From: Acidimicrobium sp. UBA3029
GTDB taxonomy: Bacteria; Actinomycetota; Acidimicrobiia; Acidimicrobiales; Ilumatobacteraceae
Assembly (NCBI GenBank): GCA_002367695.1
Contig: DFDK01000056.1
Span: 1 to 7,953, forward strand
Direction of reading: 5' to 3'
DNA length: 7,953 nt
Positions 1-5,785 of the stretch are shown here, in pieces. Each line of letters starts with the position of its first letter. The first letter of the stretch is position 1. The position numbers and the translations under genes were made by a program. The notes beneath the pieces were generated by a model. That model made no database searches and was not told the DNA's origin. It worked only from the letters and a program-made list of their open reading frames with translations.

Positions 1-596
1 AGGGAGCGAAAAATGATGTCGAACATGCGTCGCGAAGTGGCTAATTGTGGGTCCAGTTGGACACCACCGAAGAGTGGTCTGAAGAATGTCTCGATCATGC
101 GGTGCGAGAAACCTGCGCTGCGAAGCGCATCGAGTGTTGACATGTCGTTGTTGCGCAATAATTTGGGAGCCACGCCGCGCAATACACGCAGGCGCAACAA
201 TACGATGCGCAATTTGTCGATCATCGAGCCAATCGGTGCAAAAGTCGTGGCAAGCAGTGTCGATGGTTTGCGAAACGGGTCTGAGACCACATGGCCTTTT
301 CCGGGACCACCATTTTTTGATTGCAACCACACAAGCGCACCTGGGTCAAACGCTTGTAGGTCGAGCGCGTTCATGTCGACTTGAGTGGCGAGTTCTGGAT
401 ACGCAGTAAGCAAGACCTGAAAACCATGGTCGAGCAAAAAGCCGTCTACGTTGTCGGTGCGTACGCGCCCACCAACGGCATCAGATGATTCCAAGACCAC
501 AACGCTGAATCCACTTTGTTGAATCTGATGTGCAGCCGCAAGCCCCGATAGGCCAGCGCCGATCACGACCACATCAACTTGTGTGGAGAGCGTCAT
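1..596 (-). CDS. FAD-dependent amine-oxidase/protoporphyrinogen-oxidase-fold oxidoreductase (3' end outside window)
   Basis: This is the N-terminal 198 codons of a flavoprotein whose frame stays open to the left edge. Seen: an ATG at 596-594, then a dinucleotide-binding fold with GAGLSG at residues 13-18, an acidic residue ending the second strand (E36), and the GGRVRT motif at 42-47. Together these are the FAD-binding signature of the amine oxidase / phytoene desaturase / HemG superfamily. A later segment, FFRPLFGGVQLD, resembles the substrate-domain motif of phytoene-dehydrogenase-like actinobacterial and cyanobacterial proteins. The substrate cannot be told from this part. No convincing Shine-Dalgarno precedes the ATG. 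The gene starts 18 nt after the stop of the TIGR01777 gene on the same strand, so it is probably the last visible gene of that operon. Family assignment is firm; a specific function such as protoporphyrinogen or carotenoid oxidation is not supported. Confidence 0.85.
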   Translation of the reverse strand, partial: MTLSTQVDVVVIGAGLSGLAAAHQIQQSGFSVVVLESSDAVGGRVRTDNVDGFLLDHGFQVLLTAYPELATQVDMNALDLQAFDPGALVWLQSKNGGPGKGHVVSDPFRKPSTLLATTFAPIGSMIDKLRIVLLRLRVLRGVAPKLLRNNDMSTLDALRSAGFSHRMIETFFRPLFGGVQLDPQLATSRRMFDIIFRS

Positions 597-614
597 AATT
601 TTTCTGACTTTTTA

Positions 615-1508
615 CTATTTTTTGAGCAATGCGCGCAGTGCTACTTCAAGCGTTGGATGCACAAATTGGTAACCGCTGGCATTGAGTGCAGCCGGGATAA
701 CTCGCTGTCCGGTAAACAACAGTGCGTCAGCAAGCTCTCCGCCAAGTAGTGCTTTTGGTGCAAACGGCGGGATTGGAAGAAAAGCTGGGCGCTTGACTAC
801 TCGTGCGAGCGTGCTGGTGAACTCTGCATTAGTAACAGGGTTTGGTGCCGTCAGGTTGACAGCGCCACTCATGTTGGCAGTCAGCAGATACTCAATCGCG
901 CCAACCTCGTCATCAATCGAGATCCAACTTTGCCATTGCTTGCCATTGCCAAACTTGCCACCAAGTCCAAGTTGGAAGAGTGGCAACTGCTTTTTGAGCG
1001 CGCCACCTTTGGTCGTGAGCACAATGCCCGTGCGCAGCAACACAGTACGGATCCCGGCATCGGATGCAGGCTTTGCTGCGAGTTCCCATTGCTCGCAAAC
1101 ATCGGCAAGAAAGCTTGTTCCATTAGTGCTGACTTCATTCAGTTCCTCGTCGCCGCGAGGACCATAGATGCCAATTGCCGAACCAGACAAGAACACTGAT
1201 GGTTTGCGATTCATTCTTGCAATGGTGGTCGCAATCAAATTTGTAGTGATCGTGCGACTTTCCAAAATCTCACGTTTGTATGACGTTGTCCATCGCTTAT
1301 CACCAATACCGGCGCCGGAGAGATGGATTACTGCATCGGTACCTTCAAGGGCGGAGGCACTGAGAACGCCAGATGTCGGGTCCCACATGATTTCGCCAGT
1401 GCCGGCCGCGCGACGAACAAGGCGGATAACTTCGTGGCCATGCTGTTGTAGTTGCTCAACGAGTTGTGTGCCGATGAGTCCACTGGCACCAGAGATAACA
1501 ATTTTCAT
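615..1508 (-). CDS. TIGR01777 family epimerase-like protein (YfcH/SulA-type SDR with DUF1731 C-terminus)
   Basis: A 297-residue extended short-chain dehydrogenase/reductase-like protein, the normal full length for the family. Seen: GASGLIG at residues 7-13 (NAD(P)-binding loop); the segment IGDKRW near 68-73; a serine-rich strand followed by IYGPRGDEELNE (about 114-125), typical of TIGR01777 proteins; LLRTGIVL in the middle; and a C-terminal DUF1731 region (about 248-294) with PPFAPKALLGGELAD. Known: relatives include E. coli YfcH and the plastid/cyanobacterial SulA homologue linked to division, but no reaction is established. In mycobacteria a member (Rv2216) lies beside the E2 gene dlaT/sucB. 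Here E2 and E3 genes lie several kilobases away on the other strand. The start is ATG 1508-1506 with no clear Shine-Dalgarno, 21 nt after the permease stop, so it is probably co-transcribed with the permease. Confidence 0.9.
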   Translation of the reverse strand: MKIVISGASGLIGTQLVEQLQQHGHEVIRLVRRAAGTGEIMWDPTSGVLSASALEGTDAVIHLSGAGIGDKRWTTSYKREILESRTITTNLIATTIARMNRKPSVFLSGSAIGIYGPRGDEELNEVSTNGTSFLADVCEQWELAAKPASDAGIRTVLLRTGIVLTTKGGALKKQLPLFQLGLGGKFGNGKQWQSWISIDDEVGAIEYLLTANMSGAVNLTAPNPVTNAEFTSTLARVVKRPAFLPIPPFAPKALLGGELADALLFTGQRVIPAALNASGYQFVHPTLEVALRALLKK

Positions 1509-1529
1509 GTTGTCAGACTAGACAGCAAA

Positions 1530-3422
1530 TCAAGGAATAACGATGGGCACCGATGTGACAACTGTATTTGGCCTAAACAACAAACGGGCCTTGATAGCAA
1601 GTGCCGATTGGTTGTGAAGCCACTGCGATCTGACACTGGTAACGAACTCGGGGATGATGACCGTAATCAGGTCATCGTCGTATTCGGCGTCTAGTTCGTC
1701 GATGCGATTGAGGATTGGTTCGGTGAGATCTCGATACTCAGAAGTAATCGTCTGAAGTTCGACATCTGACAAGTTGAACTTAATCCAAGCCTCATCAATT
1801 TTTTGTCGGTCTTCTGCGGTCTCTACTACCGAGATTGCAATGAGTCGGTCAGGACGCAGGCTTTGAGCGTAACGAATTGCATGAAGGGTCCCTTGATTAA
1901 CCGAACCCACGAGCACGATGACGAAGTGAGTATGAAATGGTGCGGTGTAACCATCTTGCACATTAAGAAAACTTCGAACTCGTGTGTAGTGACGGTTAAT
2001 AGCTACAAAGCAAAAGACAAGAGTTGGGATCACTACTGCAGGAATCCATGCTCCATCGGCAAATTTCACGACTACGACAATTCCTGCTACGAGTGCGGTC
2101 GTCGATGCGCCGAATGCGGACATTATGGCTCGCGGAACCCAGCCGGCCTCTTTGAGTCTGCGATGACGCACAAACATTCCCGCTTGGCTCAGTGTGAAAC
2201 CAGTAAATACCCCAACTGCATAGAGCGGAATGAGTGCGTTGACGAGTCCACCGAAAATGACGACGAGTGCGCCCGATGAGACTCCAAGAAAAATCACTCC
2301 GTTGGAAAAAACGAGGCGGTCGCCACGATTCATGAATTGCCTAGGCATGTAGTTGTCTTTAGCAATGATCGATGACAACCGCGGGAAGTCTGCATAGCCC
2401 GTGTTGGCAGCCAGAATCAAGATTCCAAACGTGGCAAATTGCGTGACAAAGAAAAAGATATTGCGGCCCCCATAGACCTGCTCTGCCAACTGGGCAAGCA
2501 CGGTATCTCTAATCAGACCCTCATGGTCTTTGAGTGGCTGAAGGTGCTGTGCGAGAACACTGAGCCCAAAGAAACTCGTGCCAAGAATGAAAGCCATGAT
2601 CACGAGAGTGATGGAAGCATTTTTGGGTTCTGGTTTTTTGAATGCAGGCACACCATCGGCTACTGCTTCGATACCAGTGAGTGCAACTGCTCCCGAAGAG
2701 AAGGCTTTGAGAAAGAAAAATAATGTCACGCTATTTGTTTGGGAAAGGAGTTCTTTGGCAACTTCGGAGTCATGACTAATTGGAGGCAAGTCAAGAATAA
2801 AGACCTTGAAGAGTCCGACGCCGATCAATGAAAATAGACAGATGATGTACAGGTACGTTGGCGGCGCAAAGAGTGATCCGGATTCTTTAAGGCCACGGAG
2901 GTTGGCAATCGTGATCAGTGCAATAAAGCCCACGCACAACTCAACTCGGTATGGTGCGAGTCCATTAAAAGCTGAGATGATTGCGGCGGTACCACCGGCA
3001 ACAGAGACCGCAACAGTGAGGATGTAATCGACGAGCATTGATCCACCCGCGACCAATGAAGGGTATTTGCCTAAATTTTCTCGCGAAACCACATATGAGC
3101 CACCGCCATTTGGGTAGGCGAAAATAGTTTGGCGATAACTACTCACAACGATGGCAAGCAAGACCACGACCATGATGGACAAAGGCACGAGATTGTTGTA
3201 CGCGGCAACACCTGCGCCAGCCAGCGACAAAAATACAATCAGGATTTCTTCTGTTGCGTACGCGGTAGATGAAATGGCATCACTCGCGAATACTGGTAGC
3301 GCAATTTTCTTGGGCAAGCGGTGGTTTGCATCGTCGGCGGACGAGATCGGCTTGCCGATGAAGAACCGCTTAACCGCGCTGGATTTAGTAGATGTAGCCA
3401 TAAGCGTTATGAAGCCTGCCAC
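1530..3422 (-). CDS. KimA-like APC/KUP-superfamily permease (probable potassium importer)
   Basis: A 630-residue integral membrane transporter with about 12 hydrophobic segments and a soluble C-terminal tail of about 150 residues. Seen: KRFFIGKPISSAD near residue 19; ASDAISSTAYATEEIL at 46-61, the broken first helix of the APC fold; AYPNGGGSYVVSRENLG at 102-118; KAFSSGAVALTGIEA; ANTGYADFPRLS; and a tail ending in HNQSA and a strand-rich segment like universal-stress-protein domains. These motifs match my memory of Bacillus subtilis KimA (YdaO), a proton-coupled potassium importer controlled by c-di-AMP, and the mycobacterial Rv2690c product. Divergent RCK/TrkA genes next door favour potassium over amino acids, but the substrate is inferred. 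Two starts are possible: GTG 3422, with AGGAGG 7 nt upstream, or ATG 3401, with no good ribosome site but a length closer to KimA. I chose the GTG. The stop is TGA at 1532-1530. Confidence 0.88.
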   Translation of the reverse strand: MAGFITLMATSTKSSAVKRFFIGKPISSADDANHRLPKKIALPVFASDAISSTAYATEEILIVFLSLAGAGVAAYNNLVPLSIMVVVLLAIVVSSYRQTIFAYPNGGGSYVVSRENLGKYPSLVAGGSMLVDYILTVAVSVAGGTAAIISAFNGLAPYRVELCVGFIALITIANLRGLKESGSLFAPPTYLYIICLFSLIGVGLFKVFILDLPPISHDSEVAKELLSQTNSVTLFFFLKAFSSGAVALTGIEAVADGVPAFKKPEPKNASITLVIMAFILGTSFFGLSVLAQHLQPLKDHEGLIRDTVLAQLAEQVYGGRNIFFFVTQFATFGILILAANTGYADFPRLSSIIAKDNYMPRQFMNRGDRLVFSNGVIFLGVSSGALVVIFGGLVNALIPLYAVGVFTGFTLSQAGMFVRHRRLKEAGWVPRAIMSAFGASTTALVAGIVVVVKFADGAWIPAVVIPTLVFCFVAINRHYTRVRSFLNVQDGYTAPFHTHFVIVLVGSVNQGTLHAIRYAQSLRPDRLIAISVVETAEDRQKIDEAWIKFNLSDVELQTITSEYRDLTEPILNRIDELDAEYDDDLITVIIPEFVTSVRSQWLHNQSALAIKARLLFRPNTVVTSVPIVIP

Positions 3423-3424
3423 AT
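3407..3424 (-). other. Candidate 5-codon upstream ORF (M-W-Q-A-S) at the permease start
   Basis: On the minus strand, AGGAGG (3435-3430) is followed after 5 nt by ATG (3424-3422), which opens ATG TGG CAG GCT TCA TAA. The permease GTG start (3422-3420) overlaps this ATG in another frame, and the alternative permease ATG (3401) lies 5 nt after the mini-ORF stop. So one strong ribosome site could serve either the mini-ORF or the GTG. This may be a real leader controlling re-initiation at 3401, or a coincidence of the GTG start context. The sequence alone cannot decide. Confidence 0.25.
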
Positions 3425-3489
3425 TAGACCCTCCTCGGGCGAGTAATTCGCCTACGCTGTTTATCTATCAAGGTAACTAGGAGACTGAA
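3423..3489. promoter_or_regulatory. Divergent promoter region between the permease and the TrkA pair, with a 15-bp palindrome
   Basis: These 67 bp must hold both outward promoters. An inverted repeat GGCGA-GTAAT-TCGCC lies at 3438-3452 and could be an operator for both directions, or a hairpin in the permease leader. On the plus strand TACGCT (3453-3458) fits an actinobacterial TANNNT -10 element. Ribosome sites are clear on both sides: AGGAGA at 3479-3484 before the plus-strand GTG 3490, and AGGAGG at 3435-3430 before the minus-strand starts. No -35 box stands out. The space is too short for a full c-di-AMP (ydaO-type) riboswitch. Confidence 0.45.
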
Positions 3490-4155
3490 GTGCATGTAGT
3501 CATAGTTGGGTGCGGGCGAGTTGGATCGACCTTGGGTCGAGAGCTCACCGCCGCGGGACACACAGTGGCCGTAGTTGATCGCAGACCAGAAGCGTTTTCA
3601 CGACTGGGAGAAGCGTTCACTGGACAAAAAGTTACTGGAATTGGTTTTGATCGTGAAGTGCTCATCGAGGCTGGAATTGAAAAAGCTGGTGCGCTCGCGT
3701 CAGTAACCAACGGTGACAACTCAAATATATTGATTGCGCGTGTTGCTCGTGAAGAGTTTGGGATTGAGCGAGTGGTAGCACGTATCTATGATCCAAAGCG
3801 CGCAGAAATTTATGAACGACTTGGTATCGCCACAGTTGCCACCGTTAAGTGGACATCAGAACGCATTTTGCGTCGTATTTTGCCAGAGTTGCCAGCCGTC
3901 GAATGGACAGATCCAAGTGCTTCGGTGGTGCTTGTGGAGCGTGAGATGCCAAAACACTTGATAGGGCAGCGCGTTACAACTATCGAAACTGCGTCAACCC
4001 GCGTTGTGTCTGTGCGCAGACTTGGCTCAGCGATGATTCCAACTGCTGACACGATTATTCAAGAAGGCGATGTTGTGTATGTTGCGGCAGAGATTGCAGC
4101 GCTGAGCCAATTTGATGCAGGACTTGCATCGACGCAAAACGGAAAGGGTCACTGA
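3490..4155 (+). CDS. trkA: TrkA-type RCK protein, first of a tandem pair (CeoB-like)
   Basis: A 221-residue cytoplasmic regulatory subunit for a potassium channel or transporter. Seen: an N-terminal Rossmann (RCK/TrkA-N) domain with GCGRVG at residues 7-12 and D30 ending the second strand, which favours NAD(H); TNGDNSNILIARVAREEFG in the middle; and ARIYDPKRAEIYERLGI, a hallmark of the family. The C-terminal 80 or so residues form a TrkA-C (RCK-C) ligand domain. Start: GTG 3490 with AGGAGA 5 nt upstream; the ATG at 3494 is out of frame and hits a stop at once. The second RCK gene begins 2 nt after this stop, so the two are translated together. The order permease / ceoB / ceoC is the same as in mycobacteria. 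No TrkH/KtrB-type pore is encoded in the window, so the partner may be the divergent KimA-like permease or a pore encoded elsewhere. Confidence 0.93.
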   Translation: MHVVIVGCGRVGSTLGRELTAAGHTVAVVDRRPEAFSRLGEAFTGQKVTGIGFDREVLIEAGIEKAGALASVTNGDNSNILIARVAREEFGIERVVARIYDPKRAEIYERLGIATVATVKWTSERILRRILPELPAVEWTDPSASVVLVEREMPKHLIGQRVTTIETASTRVVSVRRLGSAMIPTADTIIQEGDVVYVAAEIAALSQFDAGLASTQNGKGH

Positions 4156-4157
4156 AC

Positions 4158-4826
4158 ATGAAGGTGGTCATTGCGGGTGGTGGAAGTGTTGGCAGATTTA
4201 CGGCAGAACAACTTGTCGAATCTGGTCATGAAGTAACGATTATCGAAAGCGATCGTGCGGTCGTACGTGAGTACGGACAAACAAGCATTACAACCGGAGT
4301 CAAGTGGCACCAGGGAGATGCGTGTGACGTAACAGTGCTTGCTGCTGCGGGTGTGACTCTCGCAGATGTGGTTGCCTCGGTCACAGGAGATGATGAAGAC
4401 AACCTTGTTGTGTCACTGTTGGCAAAGCAAGAGTTTGGTGTTCCACGAGTTGTTGCTCGCGTCAACAATCCAAACAACTACTGGATGTTTAACGACATGT
4501 GGGGCGTAGATGTATCGGTGTCAACCCCACACTTGATCACGAGCCTCGTGCAAGAAGCAGTAACTGTTGGAGCGTTCGTGCGTCTGATGCAACTCAAGGG
4601 TGGCAAAGCTGAACTGGTTGAAGTAACACTGTCGGAAACCTCGCCAGCCAAAGATAAAGCATTATCAGAACTTCAATTCCCCCGCAGTGCAACTGTTGTC
4701 GCCATTGTGCGCGACGAGCGTGTAATGGTGCCCGACAAGGCAACCGTGTTGCGTGTAGGCGACGAAGTGATGGCGCTTATTTCTGAGGATGCTGAAGCTG
4801 CAGTGCAGAAAATATTGGTTGGCTAG
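4158..4826 (+). CDS. trkA: TrkA-type RCK protein, second of a tandem pair (CeoC-like)
   Basis: A 222-residue paralogue of the preceding gene with the same two-domain layout. Seen: GGGSVG at residues 7-12, E30 at the end of the second strand, TGDDEDNLVVSLLAKQEFG, and the segment VARVNNPNNYWMFNDMWGVD, followed by TPHLITSLVQEAV at the start of the linker. The C-terminal RCK-C domain contains LSELQFPRSATVVAIVRDE and VLRVGDEVMALI. It starts 2 nt after the first RCK stop, with AAAGGG inside the upstream coding end as ribosome site. Tandem non-identical RCK subunits suggest a hetero-oligomeric ring that responds to two nucleotides or ligands; this is inference from the family. It ends at a hairpin, so the transcript probably stops there. 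Confidence 0.93.
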   Translation: MKVVIAGGGSVGRFTAEQLVESGHEVTIIESDRAVVREYGQTSITTGVKWHQGDACDVTVLAAAGVTLADVVASVTGDDEDNLVVSLLAKQEFGVPRVVARVNNPNNYWMFNDMWGVDVSVSTPHLITSLVQEAVTVGAFVRLMQLKGGKAELVEVTLSETSPAKDKALSELQFPRSATVVAIVRDERVMVPDKATVLRVGDEVMALISEDAEAAVQKILVG

Positions 4827-4844
4827 TCAGCCAACAGAACTTTT
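4818..4844. terminator. Probable bidirectional terminator between convergent genes
   Basis: A perfect 7-bp inverted repeat, GTTGGCT (4818-4824) and AGCCAAC (4829-4835), encloses the 4-nt loop AGTC. It overlaps the stop codon of the second RCK gene. On the plus strand a T-run TTTT (4841-4844) follows after a few bases; on the minus strand the complement of AAAATATT (4809-4816) gives a T-rich tail. It sits between two convergent genes whose stops are only 21 nt apart. The T-runs are short and offset, so efficiency is uncertain. Confidence 0.55.
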
Positions 4845-4847
4845 GAT

Positions 4848-5213
4848 TTATTCTGCTCCGTGAGGTAGCAACGTGTATGCAGGGTTCAAAAACACGGTGC
4901 TGTTGCGTTCGCGATGGGCGACACCTTCAACCGCAAGGCATCCGCCATGTTCGATCCCTGAGATATGTCGACGGCCACTGAATATGACAGTCACTTGACC
5001 TGTCCCATCGTTGATCACGATTTCCATTGATGGGATTCCGGACCTCGGTTTCATCGTCATGCGTTTTACTTCGCCGCATACCTTCACTTTTGTGCGAACG
5101 GCGACTTCGCCGAGCGGGGTCAAATTAAGTTCGGCAAATCTGTCAACTAAACGCTCGGCATCCAATTCTCGAATGCCTTTATTGGCAGACTTGACAATGT
5201 TTTTCAGACCCAT
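4848..5213 (-). CDS. OB-fold nucleic-acid-binding protein (Rv2694c-like)
   Basis: A 121-residue small protein. Seen: a basic N-terminal helix region, then an OB-fold core running VAVRTKVKVCGEVKRM (about 38-53), SMEIVINDGTGQVTVIF and SGRRHISGIEHGGCLAVEG, and ending NPAYTLLP. This is the pattern of the conserved actinobacterial OB-fold protein found downstream of ceoB/ceoC (Rv2694c in M. tuberculosis, as I recall). Its biochemical role is not known; single-stranded nucleic-acid binding is the usual prediction. Start: ATG 5213-5211 with AGGGGGA a few bases upstream. The A of this ATG is also the last base of the upstream TGA (TGATG overlap), which indicates translational coupling to the thioredoxin-fold gene. 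Mycobacteria and streptomycetes often have a DUF3159 gene nearby; it is not seen here. Confidence 0.9.
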   Translation of the reverse strand: MGLKNIVKSANKGIRELDAERLVDRFAELNLTPLGEVAVRTKVKVCGEVKRMTMKPRSGIPSMEIVINDGTGQVTVIFSGRRHISGIEHGGCLAVEGVAHRERNSTVFLNPAYTLLPHGAE

Positions 5214-5749
5214 CAGGATCCCCCTAACTTATTGAGCATCGCCGACAAGGTTACTTCGTCCATTGCGCCCAAATTTGTTTCGGATGTTCCGTCTTGTCGG
5301 ATAAATACCCAAGCAGGTTGATAAGCAACATCAAACTGTGCAAAAACTAAACCGTCATTGTCTTTGATGTTTGCAAATGTGAGTTGGTGCTTGGTTACGA
5401 ACTCCTGCATCAATTGTTCTGATCCGTTCCATGCCACACCGATGATGTGTACTTTGCCTTCAAGTTGTTTGTTTGCCGCCTCGACCGAGGGTGCTTCATA
5501 GTTGCATGTAGTTCAACCTGGTGCCCAGAACCACAGTGCAACGGGGTACTTCTCTAACTCGGATTGCAAATTAATTTCACCACCGCCAACGAGGGTCGCA
5601 TTGAAATCAGTGGTGGATGCTGATTGCGATTGCTTTACCGAATCAATTGTCTGGGTGGATACATCAGCTCCGCATGAAACTGCAGCAATGGCAAGTATCC
5701 CAATGCATATTGCTCTACTCGATGCCCGCATATGACTCATGGTACTCAT
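5213..5749 (-). CDS. Exported thioredoxin-fold (TlpA/DsbE/MPT53-like) lipoprotein, probable selenoprotein with UxxC active site
   Basis: Reading through one in-frame TGA (5515-5513) gives 178 residues from ATG 5749. Seen: two arginines, then the hydrophobic run AICIGILAIAAVSC, a signal peptide with a lipobox-like cysteine at 26; a short linker; LVGGGEINLQSELEKYPVALWFWAPG; the TGA at position 79; then TTCNYEAPS (C82); HIIGVAWNG; FANIKDNDGLVFAQFDV; the cis-proline loop YQPAWVFI (P145) and GTSE. The match to mycobacterial MPT53/DsbE (WFWTPWCPFCNAEAP, QPAFVF, from memory) places the TGA exactly on the first catalytic cysteine. The rest of the fold, including cis-Pro, is intact on both sides and in one frame, which argues against decay. 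I infer selenocysteine insertion, giving U79-T-T-C82. Expected role: extracytoplasmic thiol-disulfide or peroxide chemistry, membrane-tethered. Alternative starts are ATG 5740 and 5731. The rival view is a nonsense-mutated pseudogene. Confidence 0.82.
5475..5494 (-). promoter_or_regulatory. Candidate bacterial SECIS hairpin
   Basis: In the mRNA (minus strand) the bases from 5494 to 5475 can fold as outer pairs GC/GC, a 2x2 internal loop AC/CG, a 4-bp stem CCUC/GAGG, and an apical loop GGUC (5486-5483). The loop lies 27-30 nt after the UGA. Known bacterial SECIS elements are short hairpins just downstream of the UGA, with a G/GU-bearing apical loop at roughly 16-37 nt; the E. coli fdhF loop also carries GGUC. 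The stem is short and lies in coding sequence, so folding strength and SelB binding are unproven. Confidence 0.6.
5513..5515 (-). other. In-frame TGA, probable selenocysteine codon
   Basis: This TGA replaces the first cysteine codon of the CxxC motif in the thioredoxin-fold gene. It is one base from TGC or TGT. Other genes in the window use TGA as an ordinary stop (permease, first RCK gene, the exported protein at 5786-6214), so the code itself is not altered. Confidence 0.78.
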
Positions 5750-5785
5750 GTAGCCAACTCGGCATTGGCCTAGGCTTGGACGCGC
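5750..5785. promoter_or_regulatory. Very short divergent intergenic region (36 bp)
   Basis: Both the selenoprotein gene and the exported protein gene must be transcribed outward from here, so the promoters overlap each other or the neighbouring 5' coding ends. On the plus strand TAGGCT (5771-5776) fits a TANNNT -10 element placed about 10 nt before the ATG, which would give a leaderless or nearly leaderless transcript. Neither side has a strong Shine-Dalgarno, which also fits leaderless starts. Weak evidence. Confidence 0.3.

Noticed and set aside
1..409. Plus-strand open frames at 13-384 and 86-409
   Set aside because: Both are antisense to the FAD oxidoreductase, whose minus-strand frame carries clear FAD-binding motifs.
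1511..1524. TGTC-AGACTA-GACA inverted repeat between the permease and the TIGR01777 gene
   Set aside because: A 4-bp stem with no T-run, between two co-directional genes 21 nt apart; too weak to call a terminator or operator.
1803..2279. 158-codon open frame antisense to the permease
   Set aside because: The translation is low-complexity (rich in C, N, S and H) and mirrors transmembrane codons of the real gene; it is a coding shadow.
3423..3489. A c-di-AMP (ydaO-type) riboswitch before the KimA-like gene
   Set aside because: Bacillus kimA has one, but here only 67 bp separate the divergent starts, too short for that structure, and none of its pattern is visible.
5513..5515. UGA read as tryptophan (altered genetic code)
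   Set aside because: Several intact genes in the window end in TGA at the expected family length, tryptophan is encoded by TGG, and the family has cysteine, not tryptophan, at this position.
5213..5749. Simple pseudogene or sequencing-error reading of the thioredoxin-fold gene
   Set aside because: There is no frameshift, only one TGA, it falls exactly on the redox cysteine, downstream motifs are intact and a SECIS-like hairpin follows. A point error TGC/TGT to TGA remains possible but would be a striking coincidence.
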